A stretch of DNA of 64,000 nucleotides, taken from the NCBI RefSeq assembly GCF_026625705.1, contig NZ_CP113059.1:992001-1056000 (forward strand), read 5' to 3'. Below, piece after piece: positions 35,058 to 44,638 of this stretch. Numbering within the stretch: the first letter of the stretch is position 1; the number at the start of each line of letters is the position of its first letter. This stretch comes from Pedobacter sp. SL55. Its GTDB lineage: Bacteria > Bacteroidota > Bacteroidia > Sphingobacteriales > Sphingobacteriaceae. The notes under the pieces were generated by a model. The model did no database searches. It was not told the DNA's origin and was given only the letters and a program-made list of their open reading frames with translations. A program made the translations under genes and the position numbers.

Positions 35058-38000
35058 TTATACCTCTTTCAACTCCTGTGTTACTGCGTAAAACAAATAG
35101 CTTTTTACCTTCTCGAAACCCATCTGCGTTAGTAAATCTTTGTAATTTAAAATTTGCTCGAGATGCTGGCTGGTTTGTTCTAACGTGAACTTATAATCGA
35201 TAATGGTTACACCATCTGCATGCACCACAATTCTATCTGGTCGGTGCAATTTTCCATCAGCATCGATGATGTTTTTTTCGATGATATTCTCTGTAGACTG
35301 CGCTAAAATTACTTTGAGTTCTGGATGATCCAGCACCTCCATCACGCCTTCTTTCAACGTATCAAATTCGCCTTTTCCAATCACACCGTTCATCAACATT
35401 TCATTTAAGCAATCTTCTACTTCTTGTGCTGTAGTTGCATTGGCTAAAACCTCGTGTTTTATAGAACCAATCCTACCAGATTGTTCAATATTTAGCACAT
35501 GTTGCAAATGCTTTTCTTGAGATGGTACATACAAAGCTGATAGCCGATTGGTAGTTGGATAGGCTTCCAATTCAAAGTTATTGCTTTCATCAGCCTTCGC
35601 TACTTCTATTACATCCGCTATAATCTCATATCGATTGGTTGTACTAAAATTTTCTTCTTCCGATGCCGGAATTTGAGTGATGACTTGCGCCAAAGCATCG
35701 CCAATCGAGGTAATGTTTGAAGCATCTTTCTTCTCCATCACCGATAGGTACAAATAATCCTTTGATCGAGTAGTGGCAACATAAAGCATGTTTAAAGCAT
35801 CCAAATTACTGTCTAAAACTTCCTTATAATAAGCCTTGGCAACTGTAGAATTACTCAAATCATCTTCAAATTTTAATGGAATTCCGCCCAGTTCTTTATA
35901 AGCTGTTTCTGTTGCCGAAACCCAAAAAATAGAATTGGCTTTGGTTTTTAAATCCCAATTACAAAATGGCACAAAAACCGCTCTAAAAGCCAATCCTTTA
36001 GATTTATGGATGGTAATAATTTGCACGGCATCAGCCTCATCTGGAGAAGGCAATGATTTTTTGACACCATCTTCATCCCACCAAGTAAGGAAATTAACAA
36101 TGCCTTTTTCGCCCATCCTAGTTGCATTGGCAACCAAATCTCTAAAAGCAAGCAGGTAAGGGATATGTTGTTTTAAACCTCCAATACCATAAGCATCAAT
36201 TAGGTTTTCTACCAATTCAATTAAAGGTAATTGCATCCAATTTTGCCAATTTTCGCAGAGCGATTTAGGCAATAACGCAGACAAACTACTCAAAGGTTTT
36301 CCGGTTAAGCCTAAATAAGCCGTGGGCGATACTTCGTTAGCGTGCAAACGATGATAAAGCGAAATACAATTGGCTTTGTATAATGTCGTTTGCTTGTCTA
36401 TGCCCACTAAAGCCTTTAGGGTATTAATGATTAAATCTACCGCTTTACTATTGGCAACCATTAATGCTTCGCCAGATAAAACCGGTATATTTTGCTCCAT
36501 TAAACGGGTTACGCAAAGCATTGCTTCAAAGTTAGAGCGCACCAAAATAGCGATATCTTTAGCTTGGTATGCTTTTTCAGTTTGTATCGTTTTAATTTCG
36601 TCAATCACATCTCGCAAAGCGATTTCACGATATACGGTTTCTGTAAACCTTTCTACATCTTCGCCGGCATCGGCTTTGCCAAAACGTTTAACTTTTACTG
36701 TACCACCCGGCTTGGTAAATGGAGATAGCTTTTGTTTTGCTTTGCCATAAACTGAAATCACAATATCGCTATAGCCATTTTCATCCCACCATTGCAGTAA
36801 TTCATCAGATTTTTCGGTAATGTTAGTATTCAACTGATTTTGCACCACCACAGGCAAAGATTGGTACAAATAGTTGTTAAATTCTATGATGTTTTCGGTG
36901 CTTCGGTAATTTTCCTCTAAGTTATCATCAAGCACATTATGTTCGCCTATTTCGTGTTTAGCTTGTTGGTGTAGGATATTCCAATCGCCATTACGCCAAC
37001 GGTAAATTGATTGTTTGGTATCGCCAACAATTAAGTTATCGATGTGTTTTTGGCTAGGCGAGGCAATCGCATTAGATAAAATAGACCTGAAACTTTTCCA
37101 TTGATTTACGGAAGTGTCTTGAAACTCATCGAACAGGAAATTTCGGTACTTATTGCCAACTTTTTCCCAAATAAAAGATGGGTTATCGCCAGCATCATCA
37201 GTAATTCCGGTAATTAATTTTTGTGCATCGCTAATAAGCAGGTTGTCGTTTTCGTTTCTGTAATCGCTTAACAAAACAGCTACTTCTTGCATTAAACGCA
37301 AATAATATAAGTTCTTATTAAAGGCGATAGACAAGCTATAAGTCGCTAAATTTTGTTCATGATACGTTTTAATATTGATCAATTGCGTATTTAATTCGCT
37401 ATAAAAAGCGGGCAAATCAATTCCTTTTTGAAACCACTCTTCAGGTTCGTCAATGAGTTTAAAAACAGCCTCTAACTTAGAGAAATCTCCGTCAGCAATG
37501 TTGCGAATTTTTAACAAACCATTTCTTGATTTCCCTTTCAGTTGTTCTACTAGGATGCCGTGATTTTCGAAAACCTGCCAAGCCGACGATCCTAATTCTT
37601 TTAACCTATTTTGAAACTGGTTGATTTCTGTTTTGGTAACGCTGATATAGTTTTTGAAAAGTTCGTCTAAGCTGGATAAACCTAATGCATTAATTGATGT
37701 TTCAAAAACTTCGTAACTGTCTTTAAAAACTTCGCCAATTAAATTAATCAGTTCTGCCTTGTAATTCCAACTTTTGTTTTCGCCGATGCGCTCTAATGCC
37801 AAATCGATAATCCATTGCAACAATTGCTGGTTGTGATTTAAACTTTCATCCAGTTTTTGCACCAGCTCGTCTTTTACCTTATCATAGTTCATTTCTAAGG
37901 TGTAATCTGCATTTAAACCCAACTCAAAGGCAAAACCACGAATTACTTTCTGTACAAAACCATCAATGGTACTTACCGCAAAGCGACTGTAATCATGCAA

Positions 38001-38306
38001 AATTTTACGATAAACTTTATCTGCCTTGAGCTTTAATTCCGCTGCACTAAGTCCAGGGTAAGCCTCCAAAACAATCTTGCGATAATCCTCAATTTTCTTT
38101 GAAGCATCGCCCATGGCAAAGCCTTTAAGCACTTCGAGGATACGGGTTTTCATCTCCTCGGTTGCCTTATTGGTAAAGGTTACCGCTAAAATTTCGCGAT
38201 ATTTGTTCTCGCCGCTAAAAAGCAGGGTAAGGTAATGCGCTGTTAAACTGAATGTTTTACCAGATCCAGCCGATGCTTGTAATATTTTGAGTGGTTTTAC
38301 TGCCAT
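35058..38306 (-). CDS. addA: AddA-like UvrD-family helicase/nuclease
   Basis: The 1082-residue protein has a complete UvrD/RecB helicase: Walker A ASAGSGKTFSL (residues 11-21), TFTNKATEEMKTRI, LLFDEFQDTS-like FDEFQDTSVNQW, VGDTKQSIYRWR, and the motif VI segment LNMLYVATTRSKDYLY. A C-terminal RecB-type nuclease follows (HRPDRIVV and VTIIDYKF, Asp about 1037). It unwinds and degrades DNA ends with AddB. The start lies inside the last 10 bp of the RAYT gene, so transcription may come through that gene. Confidence 0.88.
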   Translation of the reverse strand: MAVKPLKILQASAGSGKTFSLTAHYLTLLFSGENKYREILAVTFTNKATEEMKTRILEVLKGFAMGDASKKIEDYRKIVLEAYPGLSAAELKLKADKVYRKILHDYSRFAVSTIDGFVQKVIRGFAFELGLNADYTLEMNYDKVKDELVQKLDESLNHNQQLLQWIIDLALERIGENKSWNYKAELINLIGEVFKDSYEVFETSINALGLSSLDELFKNYISVTKTEINQFQNRLKELGSSAWQVFENHGILVEQLKGKSRNGLLKIRNIADGDFSKLEAVFKLIDEPEEWFQKGIDLPAFYSELNTQLINIKTYHEQNLATYSLSIAFNKNLYYLRLMQEVAVLLSDYRNENDNLLISDAQKLITGITDDAGDNPSFIWEKVGNKYRNFLFDEFQDTSVNQWKSFRSILSNAIASPSQKHIDNLIVGDTKQSIYRWRNGDWNILHQQAKHEIGEHNVLDDNLEENYRSTENIIEFNNYLYQSLPVVVQNQLNTNITEKSDELLQWWDENGYSDIVISVYGKAKQKLSPFTKPGGTVKVKRFGKADAGEDVERFTETVYREIALRDVIDEIKTIQTEKAYQAKDIAILVRSNFEAMLCVTRLMEQNIPVLSGEALMVANSKAVDLIINTLKALVGIDKQTTLYKANCISLYHRLHANEVSPTAYLGLTGKPLSSLSALLPKSLCENWQNWMQLPLIELVENLIDAYGIGGLKQHIPYLLAFRDLVANATRMGEKGIVNFLTWWDEDGVKKSLPSPDEADAVQIITIHKSKGLAFRAVFVPFCNWDLKTKANSIFWVSATETAYKELGGIPLKFEDDLSNSTVAKAYYKEVLDSNLDALNMLYVATTRSKDYLYLSVMEKKDASNITSIGDALAQVITQIPASEEENFSTTNRYEIIADVIEVAKADESNNFELEAYPTTNRLSALYVPSQEKHLQHVLNIEQSGRIGSIKHEVLANATTAQEVEDCLNEMLMNGVIGKGEFDTLKEGVMEVLDHPELKVILAQSTENIIEKNIIDADGKLHRPDRIVVHADGVTIIDYKFTLEQTSQHLEQILNYKDLLTQMGFEKVKSYLFYAVTQELKEV

Positions 38307-38887
38307 GAATTTGATGATGCCTTAATGGTAAATTTGTCTTCGCCCCAATTTAAGGGATTGTTTTGAATATACCTTGATATATTATGGTAGGCCCTTTCTT
38401 TGCGGATGATGTGTTCGTAATCATCACGTTGCCATAAATGCTGGATTTCGGTATTTTGCCATACCCATTTGGTAACGCTTATTTTAAATCCTCTAACTAT
38501 CGAACCTACGGTTTTTGACGTTCCTGGTTGGGGCGGAAAATATTTCGCCCGGTCATTCTGGTCGGTTTGGTTTTCGGGCGAAAGATTTTTCGCCCCTACG
38601 GTTTCATCGGATGGCTGGTGTTTCGTCCAAACGATTTCGACACTGCCGTGGATGTGGTTTGGCATAATTACAAATTCATGCAAAACAACGCTGGGAAAAT
38701 GTTCGGGTATTTGCGACCAACAACCCTCGGCTATTTTACCTTTTTCGATCAACACCATTTCGTCGTTTCCCACCTTTCCAAATCTGCAAATCCTATCTTG
38801 GCAACACAGAGTCAAAAAATATAATCCTTCTTGCGAATAATCATATCCTTTTAAACGAATGGAACGGCGGTGGGGGTAGATTGGCAT
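38297..38887 (-). CDS. REP-associated tyrosine transposase (RAYT)
   Basis: This 196-residue Y1/HUH protein has the HUH pair in EFVIMPNHIHG (His 78 and His 80) and the nucleophile Tyr 157 in LWQRDDYEHIIR, with RRSIRLKGYDYSQ and YFLTLCCQDR upstream. RAYTs nick and mobilise short palindromic repeats in single-stranded form. Between the two motifs, residues 95-121 are encoded by two GGGCGAAA-type palindromes (38530-38595), so the gene carries repeat units inside its coding sequence. Its end overlaps addA by 10 bp. All catalytic residues are present. Confidence 0.88.
   Translation of the reverse strand: MPIYPHRRSIRLKGYDYSQEGLYFLTLCCQDRICRFGKVGNDEMVLIEKGKIAEGCWSQIPEHFPSVVLHEFVIMPNHIHGSVEIVWTKHQPSDETVGAKNLSPENQTDQNDRAKYFPPQPGTSKTVGSIVRGFKISVTKWVWQNTEIQHLWQRDDYEHIIRKERAYHNISRYIQNNPLNWGEDKFTIKASSNSWQ
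38530..38595. repeat. Two GGGCGAAA palindromes inside the RAYT gene
   Basis: Unit 2 is a perfect hairpin, GGGCGAAA (38576-38583) with TTTCGCCC (38588-38595) and a GATT loop. Unit 1 (38530-38550, GGGCGGAAAATATTTCGCCC) is an imperfect version. They are 25 bp apart in a head-to-tail pair and lie in frame. Confidence 0.75.
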
Positions 38888-38965
38888 AGGTTATTCAAAT
38901 AGACTTTAATTTAAACAATTTTGCCCACATAGAAAATGTTCTTTACGCCATTTCGCAACCAAAAA

Positions 38966-39766
38966 CTACTTGTTTCCTCCTTTTTCCCTTGCTTTTTTAA
39001 TCGACTTGCTATTAATCCCCTCCGGACGTTTCTCAATATCAACCTTGTAACCTAACAAATCTCTAATCACTACCGATGCACAAACCCCACCAAAAGCAGC
39101 TGGCAAATAAGAAATGGTGCCGTAAGCAGAGCGCTTGAAATTAGAACCATCAGTCATAATCAGTGATTCCTTCATTACCTCCTCTATAGAAAATACAGCT
39201 TTTATTGTACTTGCATTGCCCAATTTTTTCAAACGTTTACGCACATATTGTGCAAAAACACATTGGTAGGTATCTGTTAAATAGGTTGTACGCAACTTTG
39301 TTGGATCTAGCTTACCGCCAGCGCCCATAGAACTTACAATAGGTAAATTGAACTGTAAAGCGGTTGATAACAAAGTTACCTTTGGCGTAATGCTATCGAT
39401 GCAATCCATCACATAATCAAACTTAGTCGTAAGGATTTCGCGGCATCTTTGGGGTGTTAAAAAATCTTGCACTACATGCAACTTGAGCTCTGGATTAATG
39501 GCCAACAATCGCTCTTTCATAATTTCGGCTTTGCTAACACCGTGGTTAGTTGCCAGCGCCGGCAACTGTCTGTTTCTGTTACTCGGGTCTACCACATCGC
39601 CATCTACAATGGTCATTTCGCCAACACCAGACCTACAAATAAACTCTGCTGCAAAAGAGCCTACACCACCTAAACCAATTACCAAAACGTGCTTTTGCTG
39701 CAACAAATCAATCCCTTGGTTGCCAACCAATAATGCAGAGCGAGATAACCAAGCTAAATCAGACAT
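38966..39766 (-). CDS. tcdA: ThiF-family tRNA threonylcarbamoyladenosine dehydratase
   Basis: The 266-residue protein has the E1-like adenylating core: nucleotide-binding GLGGVGSFAAEF (residues 33-44), NRNRQLPAL, and VMDCIDSITPKVTLL. It ends in a short positively charged tail (SKSIKKAREKGG). TcdA cyclises t6A37 in tRNA to ct6A with ATP. The close start DLAWLSRSALLVGNQGI is typical of TcdA. MoeB or ThiF proper are alternatives, but no ThiS or MoaD gene is nearby. Confidence 0.83.
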   Translation of the reverse strand: MSDLAWLSRSALLVGNQGIDLLQQKHVLVIGLGGVGSFAAEFICRSGVGEMTIVDGDVVDPSNRNRQLPALATNHGVSKAEIMKERLLAINPELKLHVVQDFLTPQRCREILTTKFDYVMDCIDSITPKVTLLSTALQFNLPIVSSMGAGGKLDPTKLRTTYLTDTYQCVFAQYVRKRLKKLGNASTIKAVFSIEEVMKESLIMTDGSNFKRSAYGTISYLPAAFGGVCASVVIRDLLGYKVDIEKRPEGINSKSIKKAREKGGNK

Positions 39767-39791
39767 TTTAATTTAAAGTTACGGGTTGTCT

Positions 39792-39843
39792 GTTACGAGT
39801 TGCGAGCCTTAGGCACTTAGCCACATAACTCGCAACTCGTAAC
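39792..39843. repeat. 15-bp perfect inverted repeat between convergent-looking transcripts
   Basis: Arms GTTACGAGTTGCGAG (39792-39806) and CTCGCAACTCGTAAC (39829-39843) enclose 22 bp. Related TTACGA-rich arms occur at 34996-35030 and 54542-54599. Both flanking genes are on the - strand. Confidence 0.65.
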
Positions 39844-39853
39844 CTGTAACATA

Positions 39854-40514
39854 CTACAACAACCCCAGTTTCTTACAATTGGCAAAAATAATATCTTTAA
39901 GTTTATCTAATGAGATTTTCTTAATTTCGGCCACTTTGTTATAAATTTCTGTGATACTAACATCGGCTTCATCTGTTTCTAAAAAGAATGGCGTCTCTGT
40001 TTTTTCCAAAGCCATTGCGACTTCATCAGATTTTAAAACGGCAGCCCCAAACGATAAATAAAACCCTTGGTTAATGAGCTGTTGTGCCATTTCGTATTTT
40101 TTATTGAACCCATGGATAATCATTGGTACGGTGGGCTGCAAGCGTTTTTTTAAAGCAACCAATTCATCAAAAGCTTTTACGCAATGGATGATTAAAGGTT
40201 TTTTTAGCTCTTCCGCTAATGAAATTTGGGCTTCCAAGGTCTGTAGTTGGTTTTCCATTGGTTCTCCCTTAAGCTTGTCCAAGCCGCACTCGCCAATCAG
40301 CTTTACATTTTCTTGCCTAGCTAAAACGTTCAAATATTTTAGGTTTTTATCAAGCTCTTGCAATTTGCCATACCATGGGTGTATACCAATAGAAATAGGT
40401 TTGGTTTTGGGCATGGCCAAAAAAAATACTTTCGGTTAAAGAAAGGTTTTGTATAGATAAAACTCCTTGCTCTTGCTTGGTTTGATGGGTATGAATATCT
40501 AAAAAAATGCTCAT
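39854..40514 (-). pseudogene. TatD-family metal-dependent hydrolase with a frameshift in a T8 run
   Basis: An ATG at 40514 starts MSIFLDIHTHQTKQ, with the HxH metal ligands of TatD. The frame then reaches a run of eight T (plus-strand A at 40419-40426) and breaks. With seven T it would read TESIFLAMPKTKPISIGIHP and continue to the stop at 39854 as one 219-residue protein. The rest has GECGLDK, LIIHCVKAFDE, HGFNKK and LETDEA, all family motifs. TatD enzymes are Mg-dependent DNases or amidohydrolases. The run could be phase-variable or a base-calling error. Confidence 0.82.
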
Positions 40515-40576
40515 CTATTATAAAGGTAGCAATTACCCTTGTAAAAGTTTTTATGCTGTTTGCATCCCCAACAACA

Positions 40577-41632
40577 CTATTGCTCTTCCTTGAAATAAAG
40601 TTTATAGCAATTCATTCCTTTTTCGGCATCGTATTCTTTCTCTATCAGCTCTTTGTTGCCGTGTATATACACATGAAAATTCTTGTCTAGCTTTAAGATG
40701 CTTTTAAAATCCTTAGCCTGTTTTTTTACTGCAGCGTCAGAAATGTCAAAAGTATCTGCAATTTGCGTATCAAATTCTTCTTCGTAAGATTGTTTGTAGC
40801 TCTTAAATAGCTCAATACCTTCTTCGTTGGCAATTACTTCATTGGCAAATTCGTCGATATCAAAAGTTTCTTTCTCCTTAAAATACTTCATCGAACGGTT
40901 CAATAGATCAATTTTATCTGTTTTTTCTACATCAAATTCTTGATCTAATTTTTCTGTAACAAAGTTCTTGTAAACATCCATCACATTTTGCGTTTTGTTG
41001 AAGTTATCGTTCCTAACTTTTAAAACCAGAAACTGATCTTTCCAATAGGCGGCATCAGATGTACGGCTGGTCGTATCAATTACAACTACTTTGTAACCTT
41101 CTTCCTTTTCGGTGTTAAAAATTAAACAGCCTTTATCTAATTTGTTGATGTTGATACCTTGTTGTTCGTAGCTGATACCAAAACCACTCTGCTCTGGAAA
41201 AACCTTGATAAAGCTTTCTTTGTTCTCTGATCTGAAAATGCCGATGGCATCGTGTAAATCGCCCTCTATCTGCAGGTTTTCAAAATAGCCTACATAAAGC
41301 TCGCCACCTTTAACTTTTGGATGGTCTGCTACCTCAAAAAGGTACTTTGCAATCTCTTGGCTATTTTCGTGAAATTTACCTCCATCTGCAAAAACTTCTG
41401 AAACCAAGCGGTAAATTTCGTTCGAATTTAAATCGTTGCTGTGCTGTGTAAAGCGAAAAACTTCGTTCACTTTTTGAAATGGCGAAAGGAAATACTGCTT
41501 CAACAATTGGTTCAGCATTTCATCTTCTACGTGTATAGAACTGTCGGAAAGCGAATAATATTCTTCGTTTGTTTTGTTACCAACATGATGCACCGAAAGC
41601 TCAGCTAAATTCGATTCGAAAAAAGATACCAT
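40577..41632 (-). CDS. Nucleoid-associated protein, NdpA/YejK family
   Basis: The 351-residue protein matches the 37-kDa nucleoid-associated family by length and by segments such as FFESNLAELSVHHVGNKT, KYLFEVADHPKVKGGELYVG, and FRSENKESFIKVFPEQSGFG. The C-terminal part is charged and helical. The family binds the nucleoid, but its exact job is unsettled. It stands as a single gene downstream of an AT-rich gap. Confidence 0.85.
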   Translation of the reverse strand: MVSFFESNLAELSVHHVGNKTNEEYYSLSDSSIHVEDEMLNQLLKQYFLSPFQKVNEVFRFTQHSNDLNSNEIYRLVSEVFADGGKFHENSQEIAKYLFEVADHPKVKGGELYVGYFENLQIEGDLHDAIGIFRSENKESFIKVFPEQSGFGISYEQQGININKLDKGCLIFNTEKEEGYKVVVIDTTSRTSDAAYWKDQFLVLKVRNDNFNKTQNVMDVYKNFVTEKLDQEFDVEKTDKIDLLNRSMKYFKEKETFDIDEFANEVIANEEGIELFKSYKQSYEEEFDTQIADTFDISDAAVKKQAKDFKSILKLDKNFHVYIHGNKELIEKEYDAEKGMNCYKLYFKEEQ

Positions 41633-41825
41633 AAATTTGAATTGAGGAGCAAAGGTATTAAAAAGTAGGGAGTGAAAAAGAGGTAAAGCAAAACGAGTTG
41701 TGTTTGCGAATTACACCTTGCTGAAATGGCGATGGTGATATTTGTAGCTTTACTACTAGAACTCCAATTTTAGGCTCTGAGTATTAAAACAGAAAGGATG
41801 ACCGCTGGCCATCCTTTCACTTTGT

Positions 41826-43160
41826 TTAACCCCTTCCGGGTCTGCCGCCGCTTTCGCTTCGGCTAGATCTTTCTGAGCTCGAACCATTAGATGATCTACT
41901 GTTTGAGCTAGATGGTTGTGAACGTTCCACAGAACGCTGTACTCTTTCAGTTCGCTGTGGCTGTGAAGAACGTTCTGTACGCTCCATGGTTCTTTGTGGT
42001 ACAGCTTGTTGTGTTCTACCTTCGGCAGAAGATGAACGAGAAGGGAAATTTTCCCTACTGCGCTCCATACGCTCTATACGTTCTGGCGCTACGGTTGCAC
42101 TTGGTCTGTTCGCATTGCCATTACTTTGCTCGTTTGTAGTTGCACTTTCTCTTGATCTGCCAAAAATACTTCCTCTATTGCTACTACGCTCATTGTTGCT
42201 ATCTACTCTTGTTTCTCTTCTTGGAGCGGTTGTTACGCCGCGTTCTCTAGTTGCACTATTGTCGAAACCTCTTTCTGTTCTCTCGCCTCTTCCGTTATTA
42301 GCATTATAAGCACTGTTATCGTTACCACGGCTATCTCTTGTTACCGCACTATTTCTTTCAATCCTATCGCGGGTAACACTACCTGTTATTGCTTGTCTAG
42401 GTGCAGCTTTAGCATTATCGCTACCTCTAGTTGGTCTTGGGGCATAAACATTTACGGTATTGTTTTCAATCCTATTTCCGCCAGATCTAGTTGTTCTAGA
42501 AACATTGTAAACAGTTACGTTTCTATTGGTTGCCCTTCTCACATCATCTATTCTTGGGCCGGTGTAATAGGTTCTATTGTTACGAACGTAGGTATTGTTA
42601 ATAATTATCGTATTTTGAATATATACCCTATTTCTGCCACTGTAATAACGTGGATAGCTATTGTAATAAATATGAGCACTTGGGATAAAGTTCCAGCAGA
42701 AATCTGGAATTACATAACGACGGCCAATGTTAATATTGATACTAATACTAGGCCCCATAGGTGCCCATCCGTAGTATCCGCCGCCACTTCTCCAGTCTAC
42801 CCAAGCTGGCCCCCAAGTGGTATCTGGTATCCAAACCCAATTGTTATACCTGTTGTAAATCCAACGTCCGTAGTGGAAAGGCGCCCATCCCCAATCGTAG
42901 TTAGATACCCAAGTATTACCATACTCTGTCATAGCCCAACGGCCATTGCTATAGTAGGGTCTAAAATCTGCTTGATCTACATCTGGTCGCCAAACGTATC
43001 CATATTCTGGGTCGTTTATCCAAGTTCCATAAGGAGAAAGCTCATCGTAAAATGTTTGCAGAGAAACATCATCGTACTGCGCTTTTGCAATTTGAGTGGT
43101 TCCGGTAAGGAGCAGCAAAAGCCCCAGCATCATCGCTGGAAATTTGATTAAGGTTTTCAT
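41826..43160 (-). CDS. Envelope protein with DUF6600-like aromatic repeats and disordered R/S/N-rich tail
   Basis: The 444-residue protein has a signal peptide (about 1-27) and a domain rich in Trp and Tyr repeats (PYGTWINDPEYGYVWRPDV, GNTWVSNYDWGWAPFHYGRW, NNWVWIPDTTWGPAWVDWR, GGYYGWAPMG) at about 38-140. These are the YGxWxxxxxYGxVW units of DUF6600. A beta-rich part with many NN/RYY repeats follows, and from about 230 a low-complexity Arg/Ser/Asn/Glu tail. The basic tail suggests binding to polyanions or cell wall. No enzyme motif is visible. Confidence 0.78.
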   Translation of the reverse strand: MKTLIKFPAMMLGLLLLLTGTTQIAKAQYDDVSLQTFYDELSPYGTWINDPEYGYVWRPDVDQADFRPYYSNGRWAMTEYGNTWVSNYDWGWAPFHYGRWIYNRYNNWVWIPDTTWGPAWVDWRSGGGYYGWAPMGPSISININIGRRYVIPDFCWNFIPSAHIYYNSYPRYYSGRNRVYIQNTIIINNTYVRNNRTYYTGPRIDDVRRATNRNVTVYNVSRTTRSGGNRIENNTVNVYAPRPTRGSDNAKAAPRQAITGSVTRDRIERNSAVTRDSRGNDNSAYNANNGRGERTERGFDNSATRERGVTTAPRRETRVDSNNERSSNRGSIFGRSRESATTNEQSNGNANRPSATVAPERIERMERSRENFPSRSSSAEGRTQQAVPQRTMERTERSSQPQRTERVQRSVERSQPSSSNSRSSNGSSSERSSRSESGGRPGRG

Positions 43161-43356
43161 GTCCTGTGTGTTTTAAAAATTTATAATTAACCTAACACCA
43201 GAGCTATATCAATTTAAAATCCAAACTGTGTTAAAAGGTGTAAAAAGCTATTAGTTGCAACAAGAAAGTTGCTCATCTACAAGAATTAACGTAAGTTTCG
43301 GCGTTTAAGTGCAAAATCTGTATTAAAATTATGTCATTAGCAAACACAAACAGAAC

Positions 43357-43364
43357 TAAATTTG
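43357..43364 (+). promoter_or_regulatory. Bacteroidota-type -7 promoter box
   Basis: TAAATTTG fits TAnnTTTG, 67 bp before the ATG of the methylase gene at 43432. Confidence 0.4.
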
Positions 43365-43431
43365 ATACACTAAACAACCAAGCAGAACACTTGATTGCAC
43401 TTTATTGTTTTTATAAATTTTAATTTTGTGT

Positions 43432-44145
43432 ATGAAAAAAGGTACTTTGTTTCTAATTCCCGTTCCGCTGGCAGATAATGCTGCCCATAAGTCTTTTACC
43501 CCATTTTTAATTGATACCATTAATAGCATCAAAACTTATATCGTAGAAAATGAAAAAACAGCTCGCAAATTTTTAAAGGAGGCAGGTTTAAAAACTCCGC
43601 AGAGCGAATTGTTGATACACGATTTTGGAAAGCACAAGAGAGGAAGCTCATTAGCCCCATTTTTTAAAGAACTAAACGAAGGCATAGATGTAGGTTTAAT
43701 GAGTGAAGCGGGTTGCCCAGGTGTGGCAGATCCGGGGGCAGAAATTGTGGCCGAAGCACATAGAAGAAATATTAAGGTGGTACCACTTGTGGGGCCAAAT
43801 GCAATGTTACAGGCCTTAATGTCATCTGGCTTTAGCGGACAGAGCTACGCATTTACCGGCTACTTACCCATAGATAAAGGAGATAGGGTAAAACGAATTA
43901 AGGATTTAGAACAATTATCCCAGCGCTACAGGCAAACGCAGCTTTTTATGGAAACGCCTTTTAGAAACAATCATTTGTTAGAAGATATTTTAAAAAACTG
44001 CCAACCCAATACACTATTATGTGTAGCCTGCAATATTAACGCCGAAGATGAATTTATTAAAACCCTGCCAATAAGTTTATGGCGTAAAGAAAAAGTAGAC
44101 CTTCATAAAAAGCCTACCGTGTTTTTAATTTATAAAGGAAATTGA
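43432..44145 (+). CDS. Tetrapyrrole-methylase-fold SAM-dependent methyltransferase, RsmI-like
   Basis: The 237-residue protein has the fold's motifs: TLFLIPVPLAD, FGKHKRGSS, GLMSEAGCPGVADPGAEIVA, VPLVGPNAMLQALMSSGFSG, and FMETPFRNNHLLEDIL. This is the core of RsmI, the enzyme that 2'-O-methylates C1402 of 16S rRNA, but shorter and diverged, so it may be a paralogue with a different target. I start at the ATG at 43432; a TTG 6 bp earlier is less likely. Confidence 0.82.
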   Translation: MKKGTLFLIPVPLADNAAHKSFTPFLIDTINSIKTYIVENEKTARKFLKEAGLKTPQSELLIHDFGKHKRGSSLAPFFKELNEGIDVGLMSEAGCPGVADPGAEIVAEAHRRNIKVVPLVGPNAMLQALMSSGFSGQSYAFTGYLPIDKGDRVKRIKDLEQLSQRYRQTQLFMETPFRNNHLLEDILKNCQPNTLLCVACNINAEDEFIKTLPISLWRKEKVDLHKKPTVFLIYKGN

Positions 44146-44162
44146 TTTCAACCGATTCTCTT

Positions 44163-44186
44163 TAAATCTCTCTTTGGGGAGATTTA
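44163..44186. terminator. Hairpin between convergent genes
   Basis: TAAATCTC and GAGATTTA pair with an 8-nt loop, flanked by CTCT/AGAGAG. It separates the methylase gene from the oppositely oriented operon ending at 44195. Confidence 0.45.
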
Positions 44187-44194
44187 GAGAGGCT

Positions 44195-44638
44195 TTAATA
44201 GGTCTCGCTATCAGGCGGAATACCGTAATCAACAAAATTCACATCGGCTTTTTTCTTTTTGGAAGTAAAAGAGGTAAACAATGATTTTGCTTTGCTAAAT
44301 AGTCCGGTTAAACTTTCTACATCTAAAGATTTGCCCACTTTACCCGAAACCAATGCTGCAATAGCTTTAGTTATAACCCCCGAGCCTCTAAACACCGTTT
44401 TATTTAAAAACATAGGCAGAATTAAGGACATGATACTTCCGCTTAAGTTCGTTTTTCCATCAAGCTTCATTAAGCTTTGCGGGTTAAAGAAATCCTTAAT
44501 TAAATTTAATGGCGAAAATTGCTTGATATAACTTCTAGTATCGTCTTTTAATTGTGCTTCCTTACGTTCACACTCCATTTTAACGCGACTAATTTCAAGA
44601 TGTAATTCTGCCAAAGATTTGATGTCCTTATTCCTCAT
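44195..44638 (-). CDS. Hypothetical protein of the YtxH/holin-X-like operon
   Basis: The 147-residue protein begins with a coiled helix (SLAELHLEISRVKMECERKE), has a hydrophobic middle (SIMSLILPMFLNKTVFRG, SGVITKAIAALVSGKVG), and ends with a charged stretch (SFTSKKKKADVN). I recognise no family. Its start overlaps the previous gene's stop by 11 bp, and the three genes 44195-45283 appear to be one operon, so it probably acts with the membrane proteins there. The two hydrophobic stretches may be membrane-associated. Confidence 0.65.
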   Translation of the reverse strand: MRNKDIKSLAELHLEISRVKMECERKEAQLKDDTRSYIKQFSPLNLIKDFFNPQSLMKLDGKTNLSGSIMSLILPMFLNKTVFRGSGVITKAIAALVSGKVGKSLDVESLTGLFSKAKSLFTSFTSKKKKADVNFVDYGIPPDSETY

